From NCBI GenBank assembly GCA_021464415.1, contig CM038466.1:31402833-31466832 (forward strand): a stretch of DNA of 64,000 bases. Direction: 5' to 3'. The stretch is from Lonicera japonica (Eukaryota > Streptophyta > Magnoliopsida > Dipsacales > Caprifoliaceae). Both the position numbers and the translations under genes were made by a program. Under the pieces are notes generated by a model. It made no database searches and was not told the origin of the DNA. It worked only from the letters and a program-made list of their open reading frames with translations. This document shows positions 33,801-43,223 of this stretch, piece after piece (position 1 is the first letter of the stretch; each line of letters opens with the position of its first letter).

Positions 33801-35793
33801 TATGCTAGTTTTCCCAGTCATCCTGGCATCACGGATCGATCCGTTGAAATACCTCTTCGAGAAACCGGCTCTCTCGAACCGAATGGCAAAATGGTTGTTT
33901 CTACTCTCCGAATTCGACATCACCTACATGACCCAAAAGGCAGTCAAAGGCAAGATCATAGCTGATTACCTGGCCCACAATCCGATATTAGGAGACATGC
34001 TAGAAGAAGCCGAGTTCCCGGACGAAACCATCATGAACGTCGAGATCAATGAAGACTGGAAGTTGTACTTTGACGGGGCCGCCAATCGGAATGGAAACGG
34101 GATAGGTATCCTGCTAGTCTCTCCAGACCAAACTCACTCCCCGGTATCATATCGCCTGGACTTCTTCTGCACCAACAACATGGCTGAATATGAAGCCTGC
34201 ATACTCGGGTTAGAGATCGCTCTTCAAAAGGGTATAAAGAGAATACAGGTATACGGAGATTCAGCACTAGTGGTCCACCAAGTTCTGAAGGAATGGAAGA
34301 TCAGAGATGAGAAATTAGTCCCTTACCTCGCCCGACTAGAGGATGTCGCAGGAAAGTTCGAGCGTGTGGAGTTTTACTATATCCCCAGGTCCCAGAATAG
34401 TTTTGCTGACGCATTGGCAACCCTGGCATCTATGATCGATATTCCGGAGGGGATGGAAGAAATAACCCTCACGGTACAAAAGAAATCAGGACTCGCGCAC
34501 TGCATGACTCTTGAGGTAGAAACTGAAAAAAACGGTGACTCGACCGTTTGGTTTTATGACATCTGGAACCTTCTGAAGAACCACCAGTATCCCGAGGAAA
34601 CAGACAAGAGAACGTGGGTCACCCTCAGAAGACTAGCATCAGGATTCATACTCTGTGCCGGAAGATTATATAAAAGGAACTACGACGGGACTCATCTTCA
34701 ATGTCTCACCGAAGAAGAATCGGTTAGAATGATGGATCAGATACATGGGGGCGATTGCGGACCTCATATGAGCGGGCATACACTTGCCCGCAAGATCATC
34801 AGGCAAGGGTATTTCTGGTCTACCCTACAAACCGACTGTGCTGACCATGTACGCCGTTGTCACAAATGCCAAATCTATGCTAAATCCCAGAAGCTTCCTC
34901 CAAAAGAGTTGTACAACATGACTGCTCCCTGGCCTTTCGCAACTTGGGGAATCGACGTCATAGGGAAAATCTCGCCCAAAGCCAGCAACGGCCATGAATT
35001 CATACTAGTAGCCATCGACTACTTCACCAAATGGGTGGAAGCCGAGTCGTACCAGACCTTGGATGCCAGGAAAGTTGCCCGATTCATCAAAAGGAACATT
35101 GTCTGCCGATATGGGGTCCCACACGAGATCATCTCAGATAACGGCACCCACTTCGAAGGAGAAGCTAATACAGTCATGGAAGAATACGGTATCACCCGAC
35201 ACAAATCTTCGCCATATAGGCCACAAACCAACGGGGCAGTTGAAGCCGCCAACAAGAATTTGAAGAATATCCTAAGCAAGATGACCGACACCTGCCGGGA
35301 CTGGCCGGAGAAATTACCATATGCATTGTGGGGATACCGCACCACCGAGAGGGTCTCCACCGGGGCAACCCCATTCTCGCTGACATACGGGATGGAGGCA
35401 GTCCTCCCTGTCGAGTTAGAAGTCCCCTCCCTCAGGGTAATACTAGAAAATCAAGTCAATGAACTGGAATGGGTCCAGGCACGTTACAACGAGCTAGCCC
35501 TACTAGATGAAAAGAGATTGAAAGCCGCATACCACCATCAGGGGTATCAGAAGAGAATCGCTCGAGCATTTAACCAGAAAGTAAGGACTCGGGGTATCAA
35601 CGAGAACGATATTGTATTGAAAGAAATTCGAGAACCGGCCAGAGATCCGAGGGGTAAGTTCGGGCAGAAGTGGACAGGGCCATACATCGTCAAAGAAATC
35701 GATACAGGAGGTGCCGCTATACTCACTGATTTGGATGGGCAGTTACTACATTCACCAGTCAACATGGATCGACTGAAGAAGTATTATCAATAG
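30820..35793 (+). CDS. pol: Tat-type pol polyprotein: protease, G-patch, RT, two RNase H, integrase (intact)
   Basis: 1657 codons, uninterrupted. Domains: aspartic protease with IDNGST at residue 166; G-patch-like LPGAGLGMGQSG at about 335; reverse transcriptase about 633-800 with YVDD at 788-791; a Ty3-type RNase H with a weak active site; a second, archaeal-type RNase H with FDGA (Asp 1085), AEYEA, GDSA and FADALA. Integrase has an HHCC finger from about 1309, a DDE triad at Asp 1379, Asp 1440, Glu 1475 (60 and 34 residues between) and a C-terminal GPY-type module (KWTGPYIV). The frame is -1 relative to gag. ATG 30820 lies inside the gag end, so it may be made by -1 frameshifting or by restart. 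It converges with the antisense gene ending at 36018. Confidence 0.93.
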   Translation: MEIPNPPRETICMTETSPGTFSWSTEPESSETSEESNPASLWIQQITRSGRVYQPPPDTEKTPPPKEIGEDRVLEQLKKTQAHITIWGLLVASKPHRTAFIKLLDEAVISPDSTPEQLPNMIGSLTVQRSLSFSDEDLSPLGRKHSLALHITVRTRGKILPQVLIDNGSTINVCPLKTARCLGILDSELSPSAVTVRAYDNTRRAVLGSLKLDLRVGPGSFSADFQIIDIPSSFNLLLGRAWLHDIGALPSSLHQKIKIPFEGNIITIQGDPERTLADVELPVLGIGSQSIQLGGFSYEPQVQTLSTQIIEYLPLDNIPGLSTKITNMLRMMKYLPGAGLGMGQSGLLQALEPITRYEIEGLGYQHTEEDDQQKRGRGHQYPSFSSLNGFFVKEGEDFPFCGFQEPWRNSDGENLPGWEIFYEEDLYVKESIEHGFSTKLTIGLKEGNEDKTDKEEEMIGDLFDIMVLGDDKPGDDPVHLIYADPDYQREREKSEIVRVRGESESKARKEPLLDLLFKLVPVNTIINEENSVLRYPVICNSVIAYKELERLNEHPEREEQRIQSEEGDTLVINLGTEEERREVRIGASLSETEREEFTQTLKEYVDVFAWSYADMPGLNSQIVMHEIHTKPEFRPVKQKLRKLTPEWSLKVKEEVMKQLSVGFLRVIEYPSWLANIVPVPKANGKVRMCVDYRDLNKACPKDDFPLPNIDLIVDNTANHALKSFVDGFAGYNQIKMHPDHQEKTAFITPWGTYCYTVMPFGLKNAGATYQRAATAIFHDMIHKEVEVYVDDMIIKSKERKGHVPALRTFFDRLRQYQMRLNPHKCVFGVTKGKLLRYVVSKEGIEVDPAKVQAIQDMPKPRTEKEVRGFLGNLQYISRFISQLTQTCEPIFKLLRKSSPGEWDGQCQATFDRIKEYLSKPPVLAPPQTGLPLILYLTVTDSAAGAMLAQHLTDTRKEQAIYFLSKKLYPFEINYTPLEKSCTALVWVTQKLRHYMLVFPVILASRIDPLKYLFEKPALSNRMAKWLFLLSEFDITYMTQKAVKGKIIADYLAHNPILGDMLEEAEFPDETIMNVEINEDWKLYFDGAANRNGNGIGILLVSPDQTHSPVSYRLDFFCTNNMAEYEACILGLEIALQKGIKRIQVYGDSALVVHQVLKEWKIRDEKLVPYLARLEDVAGKFERVEFYYIPRSQNSFADALATLASMIDIPEGMEEITLTVQKKSGLAHCMTLEVETEKNGDSTVWFYDIWNLLKNHQYPEETDKRTWVTLRRLASGFILCAGRLYKRNYDGTHLQCLTEEESVRMMDQIHGGDCGPHMSGHTLARKIIRQGYFWSTLQTDCADHVRRCHKCQIYAKSQKLPPKELYNMTAPWPFATWGIDVIGKISPKASNGHEFILVAIDYFTKWVEAESYQTLDARKVARFIKRNIVCRYGVPHEIISDNGTHFEGEANTVMEEYGITRHKSSPYRPQTNGAVEAANKNLKNILSKMTDTCRDWPEKLPYALWGYRTTERVSTGATPFSLTYGMEAVLPVELEVPSLRVILENQVNELEWVQARYNELALLDEKRLKAAYHHQGYQKRIARAFNQKVRTRGINENDIVLKEIREPARDPRGKFGQKWTGPYIVKEIDTGGAAILTDLDGQLLHSPVNMDRLKKYYQ

Positions 35794-36017
35794 GTGTGGC
35801 ATGTAATAAGAACTACGTAAACCTGAGCCCCAACTCAAAACTTTTTGTTCTTTGTAAAAATCAAAAAGGGGAACGTAAGGCAACCTGAGAAGTGACTTCA
35901 GGCCCGGTTTAAACTTTGTAAATAAATTTATTTCCCGCAAGCAGTCCCTCATATATTATTAAAAGGTGGTTCAGAACACCGAAGGGTACAAAGGAGACAT
36001 AGCAAATACGAAAGAAA

Positions 36018-37274
36018 CTAATCCCTAGGAGTTGGCCACACTGGGTCCTCAATAGCCAAGTCGATTCGAGCTTCGTCTAAGATCTGATATGCAAAGACAA
36101 TGTTATCATCAGTAGCCTCCGTATCCATGAACCGGAACCATTCCATTTGAAAGGGGTCGTCGATCAGTTCTCCCTCCAGAGATTGCCAGCAAGAGCGGAT
36201 GATATCAGCCCGGAGGGGCCGGGTAATACCAAAACGGGCATAGTTGAACCGACGAGTCAGTCGAGCACGCCACATCCTCTCTACCGATAAAGAAACATGT
36301 GGGGTCACAAATTTAGACTCAGAAGAGAAGTTGTTCAGACCAAGGGGAACCTCCTGAGGAATGTTAAACTGCCGAAAAAGACGCCCAGGGAGATAAAAGG
36401 AAGTGAACCAGAGCCCGCGGAGCCGAACATAGTTCTGACCCCCAGTGCTAAGTACCATCGCCCTCAGCTTCCACCAAGGAATGTTCCACCGGATAGCCCG
36501 AAAGTTCTCCGAAAACCATACCGTCCAATCAGAGGAAGACATGGTCAAAGCACCAAAGAGAGGCCGATGGAAGAAATGTGTCGGATTGTCGAGCCGAGCT
36601 CCGTTGAAACCCACCGATCGAAAGCGCTCTAGCAGCCACATGTATAGCAGACGCGGACTCCCCCGGAAGAAGGGCGAGGCCCCCCGTTGAACATCATCAA
36701 GACCATTCAGGGTCTCTGCAAGAATGATCGGCACTATAGACTCCCCATTTCTAGCCTGGTAAATCAGACTCAGGATAGTCGGATCAACACGGGAAGAACC
36801 CGTCACCAGCAGCATATCAGAAACCAGGCAAATCAGGGCCGCTGCAGTACGCCCCACGCCGTAAGAGGCCCTATCTTCATAACGATGAAAGAACCTCACC
36901 ATTTTATGGAGGTCAAGAAAACCATCGGCAATAAAACCATCACAGGCCGCCGGGGGAATGGCTAACAGAGCAATTAGCATGTCACGGGGACCGATTTCTT
37001 CTATGGGAACTGCCATCGGGAGACAGACGTCAGAACGTAGCAGCCAGGAAAACTCCTCGTAAGTCGGGCAGAGCTCGTCAAGCCCAAAACGGAAAAGGTG
37101 ATCCACAGGGCTCCAAAAATGCAAAGCGCCTAACAAAAAGGAAAAATCTACAGGGCGATGACACCAGCTCGCCAAAGGACTGAATGCACCGAAGTTCAAG
37201 CCGTTTTCAGAAGATACCAAAGCATCCCGAGCATTAATGAAAGAAAAATCAGAGTTTGTACGATAGGAAGACAT
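36018..37274 (-). CDS. Antisense gene 1 of Tat element (DUF7745/plant-mobile-domain-like), intact
   Basis: ATG 37274 to stop at 36018, 418 residues, no break and no intron needed. The N-terminal third contains HFWSPVDHLFRFG followed by CPTYEEFSWLL, which resembles the DUF7745 family of plant proteins and, more distantly, plant mobile domains. The rest is rich in aromatic residues (WWKLRAM, RMWRARLTRRFNYARF). No catalytic motif is recognisable. It has its own minus-strand TATA box 39-46 bp upstream and two element-specific palindromes. It converges on pol with 224 bp between stop codons, so readthrough would make double-stranded RNA. Antisense ORFs are known in Tat-lineage elements; their role is not. 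Confidence 0.75.
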   Translation of the reverse strand: MSSYRTNSDFSFINARDALVSSENGLNFGAFSPLASWCHRPVDFSFLLGALHFWSPVDHLFRFGLDELCPTYEEFSWLLRSDVCLPMAVPIEEIGPRDMLIALLAIPPAACDGFIADGFLDLHKMVRFFHRYEDRASYGVGRTAAALICLVSDMLLVTGSSRVDPTILSLIYQARNGESIVPIILAETLNGLDDVQRGASPFFRGSPRLLYMWLLERFRSVGFNGARLDNPTHFFHRPLFGALTMSSSDWTVWFSENFRAIRWNIPWWKLRAMVLSTGGQNYVRLRGLWFTSFYLPGRLFRQFNIPQEVPLGLNNFSSESKFVTPHVSLSVERMWRARLTRRFNYARFGITRPLRADIIRSCWQSLEGELIDDPFQMEWFRFMDTEATDDNIVFAYQILDEARIDLAIEDPVWPTPRD

Positions 37275-37312
37275 TGTGGAGAGGTGTGGGGATGAAGGAA
37301 GGAAGATGGGTG

Positions 37313-37390
37313 TATTTATAGCAAAAAAGAGGGACCTGTACCTGTTTGTCGCGCGACAAACTCATATCCAGGAGGGATTGTCGCGCGACA
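37313..37390 (-). promoter_or_regulatory. Promoter of antisense gene 1: TATA box plus two LTR-type palindromes
   Basis: On the minus strand TATAAATA occupies 37320-37313. Exact TGTCGCGCGACA copies lie upstream at 37347-37358 and 37379-37390, 32 bp start to start. Distance from the TATA box to the ATG (37274) is about 39 bp, so the 5' UTR would be very short. The same palindrome is in the LTR promoter. Confidence 0.7.
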
Positions 37391-39624
37391 AACCCCTTTG
37401 GGGTCACCCTAATTTGGTTTTTTCTTACACATAACAGTCATTTTTGCCAAAAGAATCATTTTTTAAAAATGCTTTCTTGTTCTCACTTTGCTCTTTGTTT
37501 ACAGGAAAAATATCACTACACTACAAGGTATGGCTTCTAAATCACTGACTCTTATATATATATCTTTCACACACAGAGAATAAAAGTATAATCAAACACA
37601 GATAAAGATATTTTATAAATCCTATAAAAAAACAGTTTTTAAATATCTGTCTAAACATGTCTAAAAATAAATACATATCTGTCCAAACTAACACTAAATA
37701 CAGAAAGGGAAAACTAATCTACTCGGGCGCGTTTTGACACGCTCCCGCTATCACCCGAGCCTTCCTCGGGAGTAAGATCAACGACTGGGACGCTGGGAGC
37801 AAGAGGAGCTGCCGCCTGGGAAGGACCCGTAGACTGAACCGGTGCCGTCGGACGGATCACCGAAGATCGGGATCGCCTAGAAGTCTGACTGCTACTCCGC
37901 CTAGACTCCGACCGAACATGAGAGGAGGTCAGGGGGTCGTCCGGCCGTAAGGAGACGTCGATAGCCCTCTGATAATCACGCATGTAGGCCGGAGGGTCTC
38001 GACCGACGTACTGGAGCAGGTTCCAGCTGTAAAGATACTGGGCGTGCCAAGCCCGTAGGTCTGCCACCCGTACACTCACCCGCTGTAAAAAGACATAAGA
38101 TAAAAAGAATCAGCACAATCAAAATAGATAGATATAGATGTAAGGGTATCAAGAGAAGTTGAAGAAAGTACCTCGTCATCAGGGCGACCACCCAGATAGT
38201 CAAAAGTATCCTCAGGAAGGGGGTACTCTGGGACGGGATATCGACGTAATCCAGCGCCAACGTAAGAGATGTCCCTGGGGAGTGGGGGTAGATCTACCCA
38301 CGGAATAGATAACCCCGCCGGAACACCAACAGAAGTGGACCCGCCCTCCTCACGGATCGGGAACAAGGGAGGCCGGGATGAAGAACCCCCTAAACCTGGA
38401 GATCGGGCAGGAGGACCCATGACAGTTGCCGGAAGGGGAGTCAACGTGGCGTAGGTACGGACCCCCGGAGGATCCACTACGGCCGTCGCCCTCAAAGGAG
38501 GTACCCCACTGGAAGGAGTAGCCACCGCAGCTGGAGGAGTCCGCCCGAACTGCTCATAGTCTGCCCCAAGGTCCGCAGGCTCCCAGGACCTCTCAGACAA
38601 TCCCGCTCTCCCCTCAGCAGCCTCAGCAGCAGCAAAAAGGACCCCCGGAGACACAGAAGGGCCGGTGGGAAACTCGAAACCCTCAGTACACTGCTCCCTC
38701 ACAGGTGTCGCCTGAGGCGACGGCTCCGGAACAGCTGTCGCATCACCTCCCTCGCCTTCTGGCCGACCACCGTCCTCGGCCGCAGCAGGAACATCCCTCT
38801 CTCCCTCAGGATCCTCGTCCTCAGAATCCGAAATATTGTCCCTCTGATCGGGGACAGGTGGCAAGTGACCCGGAACCGCCCTATCTAAATGGGTCTGTCC
38901 CCGTATGTAGTTGGGATCACCTCCCAGTGCCCGGTACCTCTCATAGAAGACCCGTCCCCGAGTCCCCTTCGGCTCCCTCATCAGATAACGGGCAGCAAAA
39001 ACGGGGTAGTCTCCCTCCTCGACGAACGTCTGGAAGCCGAGTCCGTCAACCAAGGCCTGCACCGTCACCGGATCGATCTCGCCCGTCCGCCTCATCAGAA
39101 CAGGAGGGAATAATGGAACACGAGGCCACTGGGACGGCGTGTGCTGGCGAATGACCTTCTCGCCCAAATAGAAGAGAAGGCCATACTCATCCCGGATAAG
39201 CCGCCTAGTCCTCGAGGCGGTCAAGGCGCGGCCATATCCATAATGGGGACTCAGATCACCCCAAGGAGCCCACTCAACCTGAAAAGAAAACAAGTTTTTT
39301 ATTTTCCAATAATTTATATATTCTATTTAACTATAAAAGAACAAGAGAACTAAAATATTTACCTGCTCCTCCAACAGGTCGTGAACGGCAGCAGCTCCGG
39401 TCTCCCGAGTCCGGTATACATAGGGAGCCCGATAGTTCCCCGCAATGAATCGGCGGAGAAAAGGAAACTGGTCCTCGTTCTCAACGAGGAGATCCACCTG
39501 GGCACGACCCAGGCGGGTATAAGCAACAAACCAGCTCTGAAAAGGAAAGATAAAAGAAATCAGCAATGATCAACAGGTAATATGTAAAGAACTGAAGCAA
39601 GGACAAAAGGACTAAAGTATGTAC

Positions 39625-40292
39625 CTCCCACAGCAGAGAAAAGCCCTTGAGGTTCAGGGCTAAATGGCGAGAGACCTGGTCCATGGCATCATAGAGGACT
39701 GCAAGAATGAAGCCTCCCCAGTCATAGTCAAACATGAGGCTGAAGTCCCGAAGATAGGGCAACCACCAAAGGTGAGCCGTGTCCCCGCCACGTGCCTCGA
39801 ACAAATCATGGAGTGTCAACAGAAGAAGGACGCGGGCATACTGGCGCGCCTCCTGACGGGTCATAGGAACTCCTGAAGCAACTAACCGAGCTCTCTCTAC
39901 GACTAGCCGCGTAACCAAGACACCCCGAGGAATCGTATCGCCGGAACTCCGCCGCTCCGGGAACCATCCAAGCGCACTAACGATACCCTCTGCTGTCAGA
40001 CGCAAAGGGACATCGATCTGAATAGGGACCCCCCTGAAGGAATCCCGGTCATAGCAAAAAGATCGAGGGGTGTCATCGTCATCTCACCCTAGCTCCAATG
40101 GAAGGTATGAGTAGTATCCCACCAATGGCAAGCCAGGGCCGACACCAAAACTGCCGCCCTAGAAACCCGCTCCGGGAGGGCGTCGAAGAGGGAGCCAAAA
40201 GGAGTCGCAAGAATCAACTCCTGGACAGGGGCCGGTGCCCGTCGCCACTCCGAAGATATAGTGTTGGGAGAACCCCAACCCCGGCCAACCCA
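39625..40292 (-). other. Exon 2 of antisense gene 2, carrying the PMD core and both lesions
   Basis: The acceptor is TTGTCTGCAG before TGGGTTGGCC; the donor is TGGGAG/GTACAT. The stop at 40091-40089 sits where TGG (W) would fit one base change away. The 6-G run 40034-40029 would need a seventh G to keep frame with the following VPIQIDVPLRLTAEGIV block. Confidence 0.75.
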
Positions 40293-40324
40293 CTGCAGAC
40301 AAGAGAAAGAGATATTGGGTTATA

Positions 40325-41095
40325 AGGGTAAAATTATGTATTTTTCCAAAACCTGAGGGTACTTTGGTGTAAATATGATAGTTATAGGGCTATAGGGGTA
40401 AATTATGTAATTTTCCAAACCTGAGGGTACTTTGGTGTGATTATGAGAGTTATAGGGCTATAAGGGTAAATTATGTAATTTTCCAAACCTGAGGGTACTT
40501 TGGTATAATTATGATAGTTATAGGGCTATAGGGGTAAATTATGTAATTTTCCAAACCTGAGGGTACTTTGGTGTAATTATGAGAGTTATAGGGCTATAGG
40601 GGTAAAATATGTAATTTTCCAAAACCTGAGGGTACTTTGGTGTAATTATGAGAGTTATAGGGCTATAGGGGTAAATTATGTAATTTTCCAAAACCTGAGG
40701 GTACTTTGGTGTAATTATGAGAGTTATAGGGCTATAGGGGTAAATTATGTAAATTTTCCAAACCTGAGGGTACTTTGGTGTAAATATGAGAGTTATAGGG
40801 CTATAAGGGTAAATTATGTAATTTTCCAAACCTGAGGGTACTTTGGTATAATTATGAGAGTTATAGGGCTATAGGGGTAAATTATGTAATTTTCCAAACC
40901 TGAGGGTACTTTGGTGTAATTATGAGAGTTATAGGGCTATAAGGGTAAATTTTGTAATTTTCCAAAACCTAAGGGTACTTTGGTGTGATTATGAGAGTTA
41001 TGGGGCTATAGGGGTAAATTATGTAATTTTCCAAACCTGAGGGTACTTTGGTGTAATTATGAGAGATATAGGGTTATAGGGGTAGATTATGTATT
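40325..41095 (+). repeat. Minisatellite, about 68-bp unit, about 11 copies
   Basis: Near-identical units carry GGGCTATAGGGGTAAATTAT, then CCTGAGGGTACTTTGG and ATTATGAGAGTTATAG. The array fills most of the 954-bp intron 1 of antisense gene 2 (41246-40293). A minus-strand peptide frame through it is an artefact of a unit length that leaves no stop in phase. Confidence 0.92.
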
Positions 41096-41640
41096 TTTCC
41101 TAAAAACTAAGAGATATCACAGGTAAAAGTATGTGTTCGCTAAAATCGGGCGTTACTCCTAGGCAGACATGCATACTAACATTATCTAAAACGAATACAG
41201 GAAACGACAAGAAGCAGAACAGATAAATGCACGAAAGAAGACATACCAGAGATCGACGACGAATCTCGTGAGAGACAGGCTCCATCAAAAGCCACGGGAC
41301 ATCCGGGACCGGAGCAGCTCGGATAGCATCCCGATAGACCACCGCCCGACCGCGGTCTATCCCATCCTCATCATACCAGTCCAAGTCCGCCCAGTCGTCG
41401 TGATGAGGGCTGCAGCGGAGAACGCCCTGAGCGTCAGTAAAGGTGACCTCCTCCTGATCACCCTCCAATCGGTCGAGATGAGCAGGGTCCATCGGTATAG
41501 GTAGAATATATGTGAAAATGTCGCAAAAGTCAAAAACACGGCAGAGCTTCCGCGCTTGGGAGAGAAGAGAAGAAGAGAGAAGGAGAGCTAGAGAGAGAAA
41601 GAGAAAGGAGAGAATGAGGTGGAATGAGCTCAGCAGGAGG

Positions 41641-41724
41641 CTTATATAGTGGGTCAGTTTGTCGCGCGACAAATGGCCACATTGTCGCGCGACAAAGGGC
41701 TCCCCACCGAAGTGTCGCGCGACA
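41641..41724 (-). promoter_or_regulatory. Promoter of antisense gene 2: TATA box plus three LTR-type palindromes
   Basis: On the minus strand TATATAAG occupies 41648-41641. Exact TGTCGCGCGACA copies begin at 41660, 41683 and 41713 (spacings 23 and 30), immediately upstream. The predicted 5' UTR to ATG 41492 is about 115 nt. Same palindrome as in the LTR U3 and upstream of antisense gene 1. Confidence 0.72.
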
Positions 41725-42577
41725 ATCTCCCATCCCCCCCTGATTTTTTGACCTTTTTCTCATTTTTTACCTCCTGCAGGAGGACTTCCGAGGGGCAGTT
41801 TTCGAAAAGATTGCTAAAACCGCACACCCATGATAAAGATTTCAACGAGCAAAACTTCCAAATCATCTCCCCGGAAAAATGCGAGAGCGGAATGCTACGA
41901 TTAAAAGTAGTCTCTGATCTCACAGAAAGACCGAGACCATCAATTAAGAAAAAGTAGAATAGCGGGATAAGACGGGGATAAAAAAAATTGAAAAAGTAGA
42001 AAAGAGGAGAAACCCGCATGAGCGCCCAAGGCAAGCGAGAGAAACAGAAATGCAGAGTGGCAGGGAGAGCCACACCAAAAGTGACAGCTAGGCCAAATCG
42101 GCTCAGGGCTTCGTTTTGGGTGAGTAAGGCTCCTGATCACGACAAAGGGATGAAAAGACTCCTGGTCAAAAACAGAGAGGGCCAGGAAAAATCTTTCCCA
42201 AAAGAGGGAGAAATAAGGGTATCGAAAAACAGAAAACGATGTTGGGCCCACCAAAAAGAGAAACTGAGAAAAGAACAGAGATCAGAGATTGGACTTTCAG
42301 ACAAATTTTCTTTTCAGCACGATACAGAAGAGATGGTTTGGAAAATCCTCGAATCATCACGCTGCGGAAAGCAAAAGAAAATCGAAAACTGCCTTCTAAG
42401 AAAAAGTACCCTCACTCGAGGAAAACATGAGAACAAAATTCAAGAAAGATACAGGAAAGCAGACATTCGGATAAGATTAGACCTCGAGGAACTCTTTTCA
42501 CCCTCACAAAAACTTCTCTCTCTCACTCTAGCAGTCTAAAGAGAGACAAATTAAAATTTTAAAAAAAATCACAAACA
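41725..42577. other. Region between antisense promoter 2 and 3' repeats of Tat element
   Basis: Purine-rich on the plus strand. A plus-strand frame at 42018-42539 (173 codons, Lys/Arg/Glu-rich) exists but shows no domain and is probably a by-product of the base composition. Confidence 0.5.
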
Positions 42578-43120
42578 CAAGCCCTCTTCAGAGGCAAAAT
42601 CACAAGCCCTCTCCAGAGGCAAAAGTTACTCATGAAAGTCCTCCCAGAGGCATTTTTTCCTTCTTCTTACAGATCGAGAGGCACAACGGTAGTCCTCCCA
42701 CCTGAGGCGAAGCCCTCCCAGAGAGGCACAACGGTAGTCCTCCCACCTGAGGCGAAGCCCTCCCAGAGAGGCACAACGGTAGTCCTCCCACCTGAGGCGA
42801 AGCCCTCCCAGAGAGGCACAACGGTAGTCCTCCCACCTGAGGCGAAGCCCTCCCAGAGAGGCACAAACGGTAGTCCTCCCACCTGAGGCGAAGCCCTCCC
42901 AGAGAGGCACAACGGTAGTCCTCCCACCTGAGGCGAAGCCCTCCTAGAGAGGCACAACGGTAGTCCTCCCACCTGAGGCGCGAAAAAGATCAATGGTAGT
43001 CCTCCCATCTGAGGCAAGTGGAGCAAGTCAAAGCCCTCGAGAGAGGCAATGAGGTAACAAAAGCCCTCTCCGGAGGCAAAACCAAACACGAAGCCCTCTC
43101 CGGAGGCACTCACAAGCACT
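42578..43120 (+). repeat. 45-bp tandem repeats and degenerate flanks in the 3' region of Tat element
   Basis: Seven units (about 6.6 clean) start at 42678, 42723, 42768, 42813, 42858, 42904 and 42949. Each contains GAGGCACAACGGTAGTCCTC and CCACCTGAGGCGAAGCCCTC. Looser AAGCCCTCTCCGGAGGC-type units lie on both sides. CCTC/GAGG pairs within each unit could fold. 3' regions of plant Tat/Ogre elements are known sources of satellite repeats. Confidence 0.92.
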
Positions 43121-43200
43121 TTTTACATAAACACTTCTTTAGAGTTCATGCGGGAGCCATGGATCATGATCTCTTTCAGTCGCCTCAATTCCTTGCAAGC

Positions 43201-43223
43201 AAGGAGCTTGAGTCGAGAGGATC
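43201..43223 (+). other. Candidate polypurine tract of Tat element
   Basis: The purine-rich bases just before the 3' LTR (GTCGAGAGGATC at the end) are the only candidate. The tract is weak and imperfect. Confidence 0.35.

Larger units (their letters stand above)
37714..41492 (-). pseudogene. Antisense gene 2 of Tat element: five-exon plant mobile domain (PMD)-like gene
   Basis: Exons (minus): 41492-41247, 40292-39625, 39536-39363, 39278-38172, 38082-37714. All introns are phase 0 with GT donors (e.g. CTG/GTATGT, GAG/GTACAT, CAG/GTAAAT) and pyrimidine-rich CAG acceptors. The joined frame is about 854 codons. Exon 2 holds the PMD hallmark: WWDTTHTFHWS, then GEMTMTPLDLFAMTGIP. The family is known from MAIN/MAIL1 proteins and from transposons. 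Exon 4 is Pro/Glu-rich; exon 5 ends in a Ser/Arg-rich basic tail. Two lesions: an in-frame TAG at 40091-40089 inside the hallmark, and loss of one G in the run at 40034-40029, making exon 2 668 nt instead of 669. Everything else is open, so loss is recent. Confidence 0.8.

Noticed and set aside
36297..39566. Plus-strand ORFs opposite the antisense genes (for example 38705-39154)
   Set aside because: They are shadows of GC-rich antisense exons and lack domains.
40539..40829. Minus-strand repeat-protein ORF (PYSPITLIITPKYPQV units)
   Set aside because: It is translation of the 68-bp minisatellite inside an intron; unit changes break the frame elsewhere in the same array.
42018..42539. 173-codon Lys/Glu-rich plus-strand ORF
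   Set aside because: No domain and composition explained by purine-rich DNA.
42626..43119. Repeat-protein ORFs over the 45-bp repeats
   Set aside because: 45 is divisible by three, so stops are avoided in several frames on both strands at once; no start context or domain.
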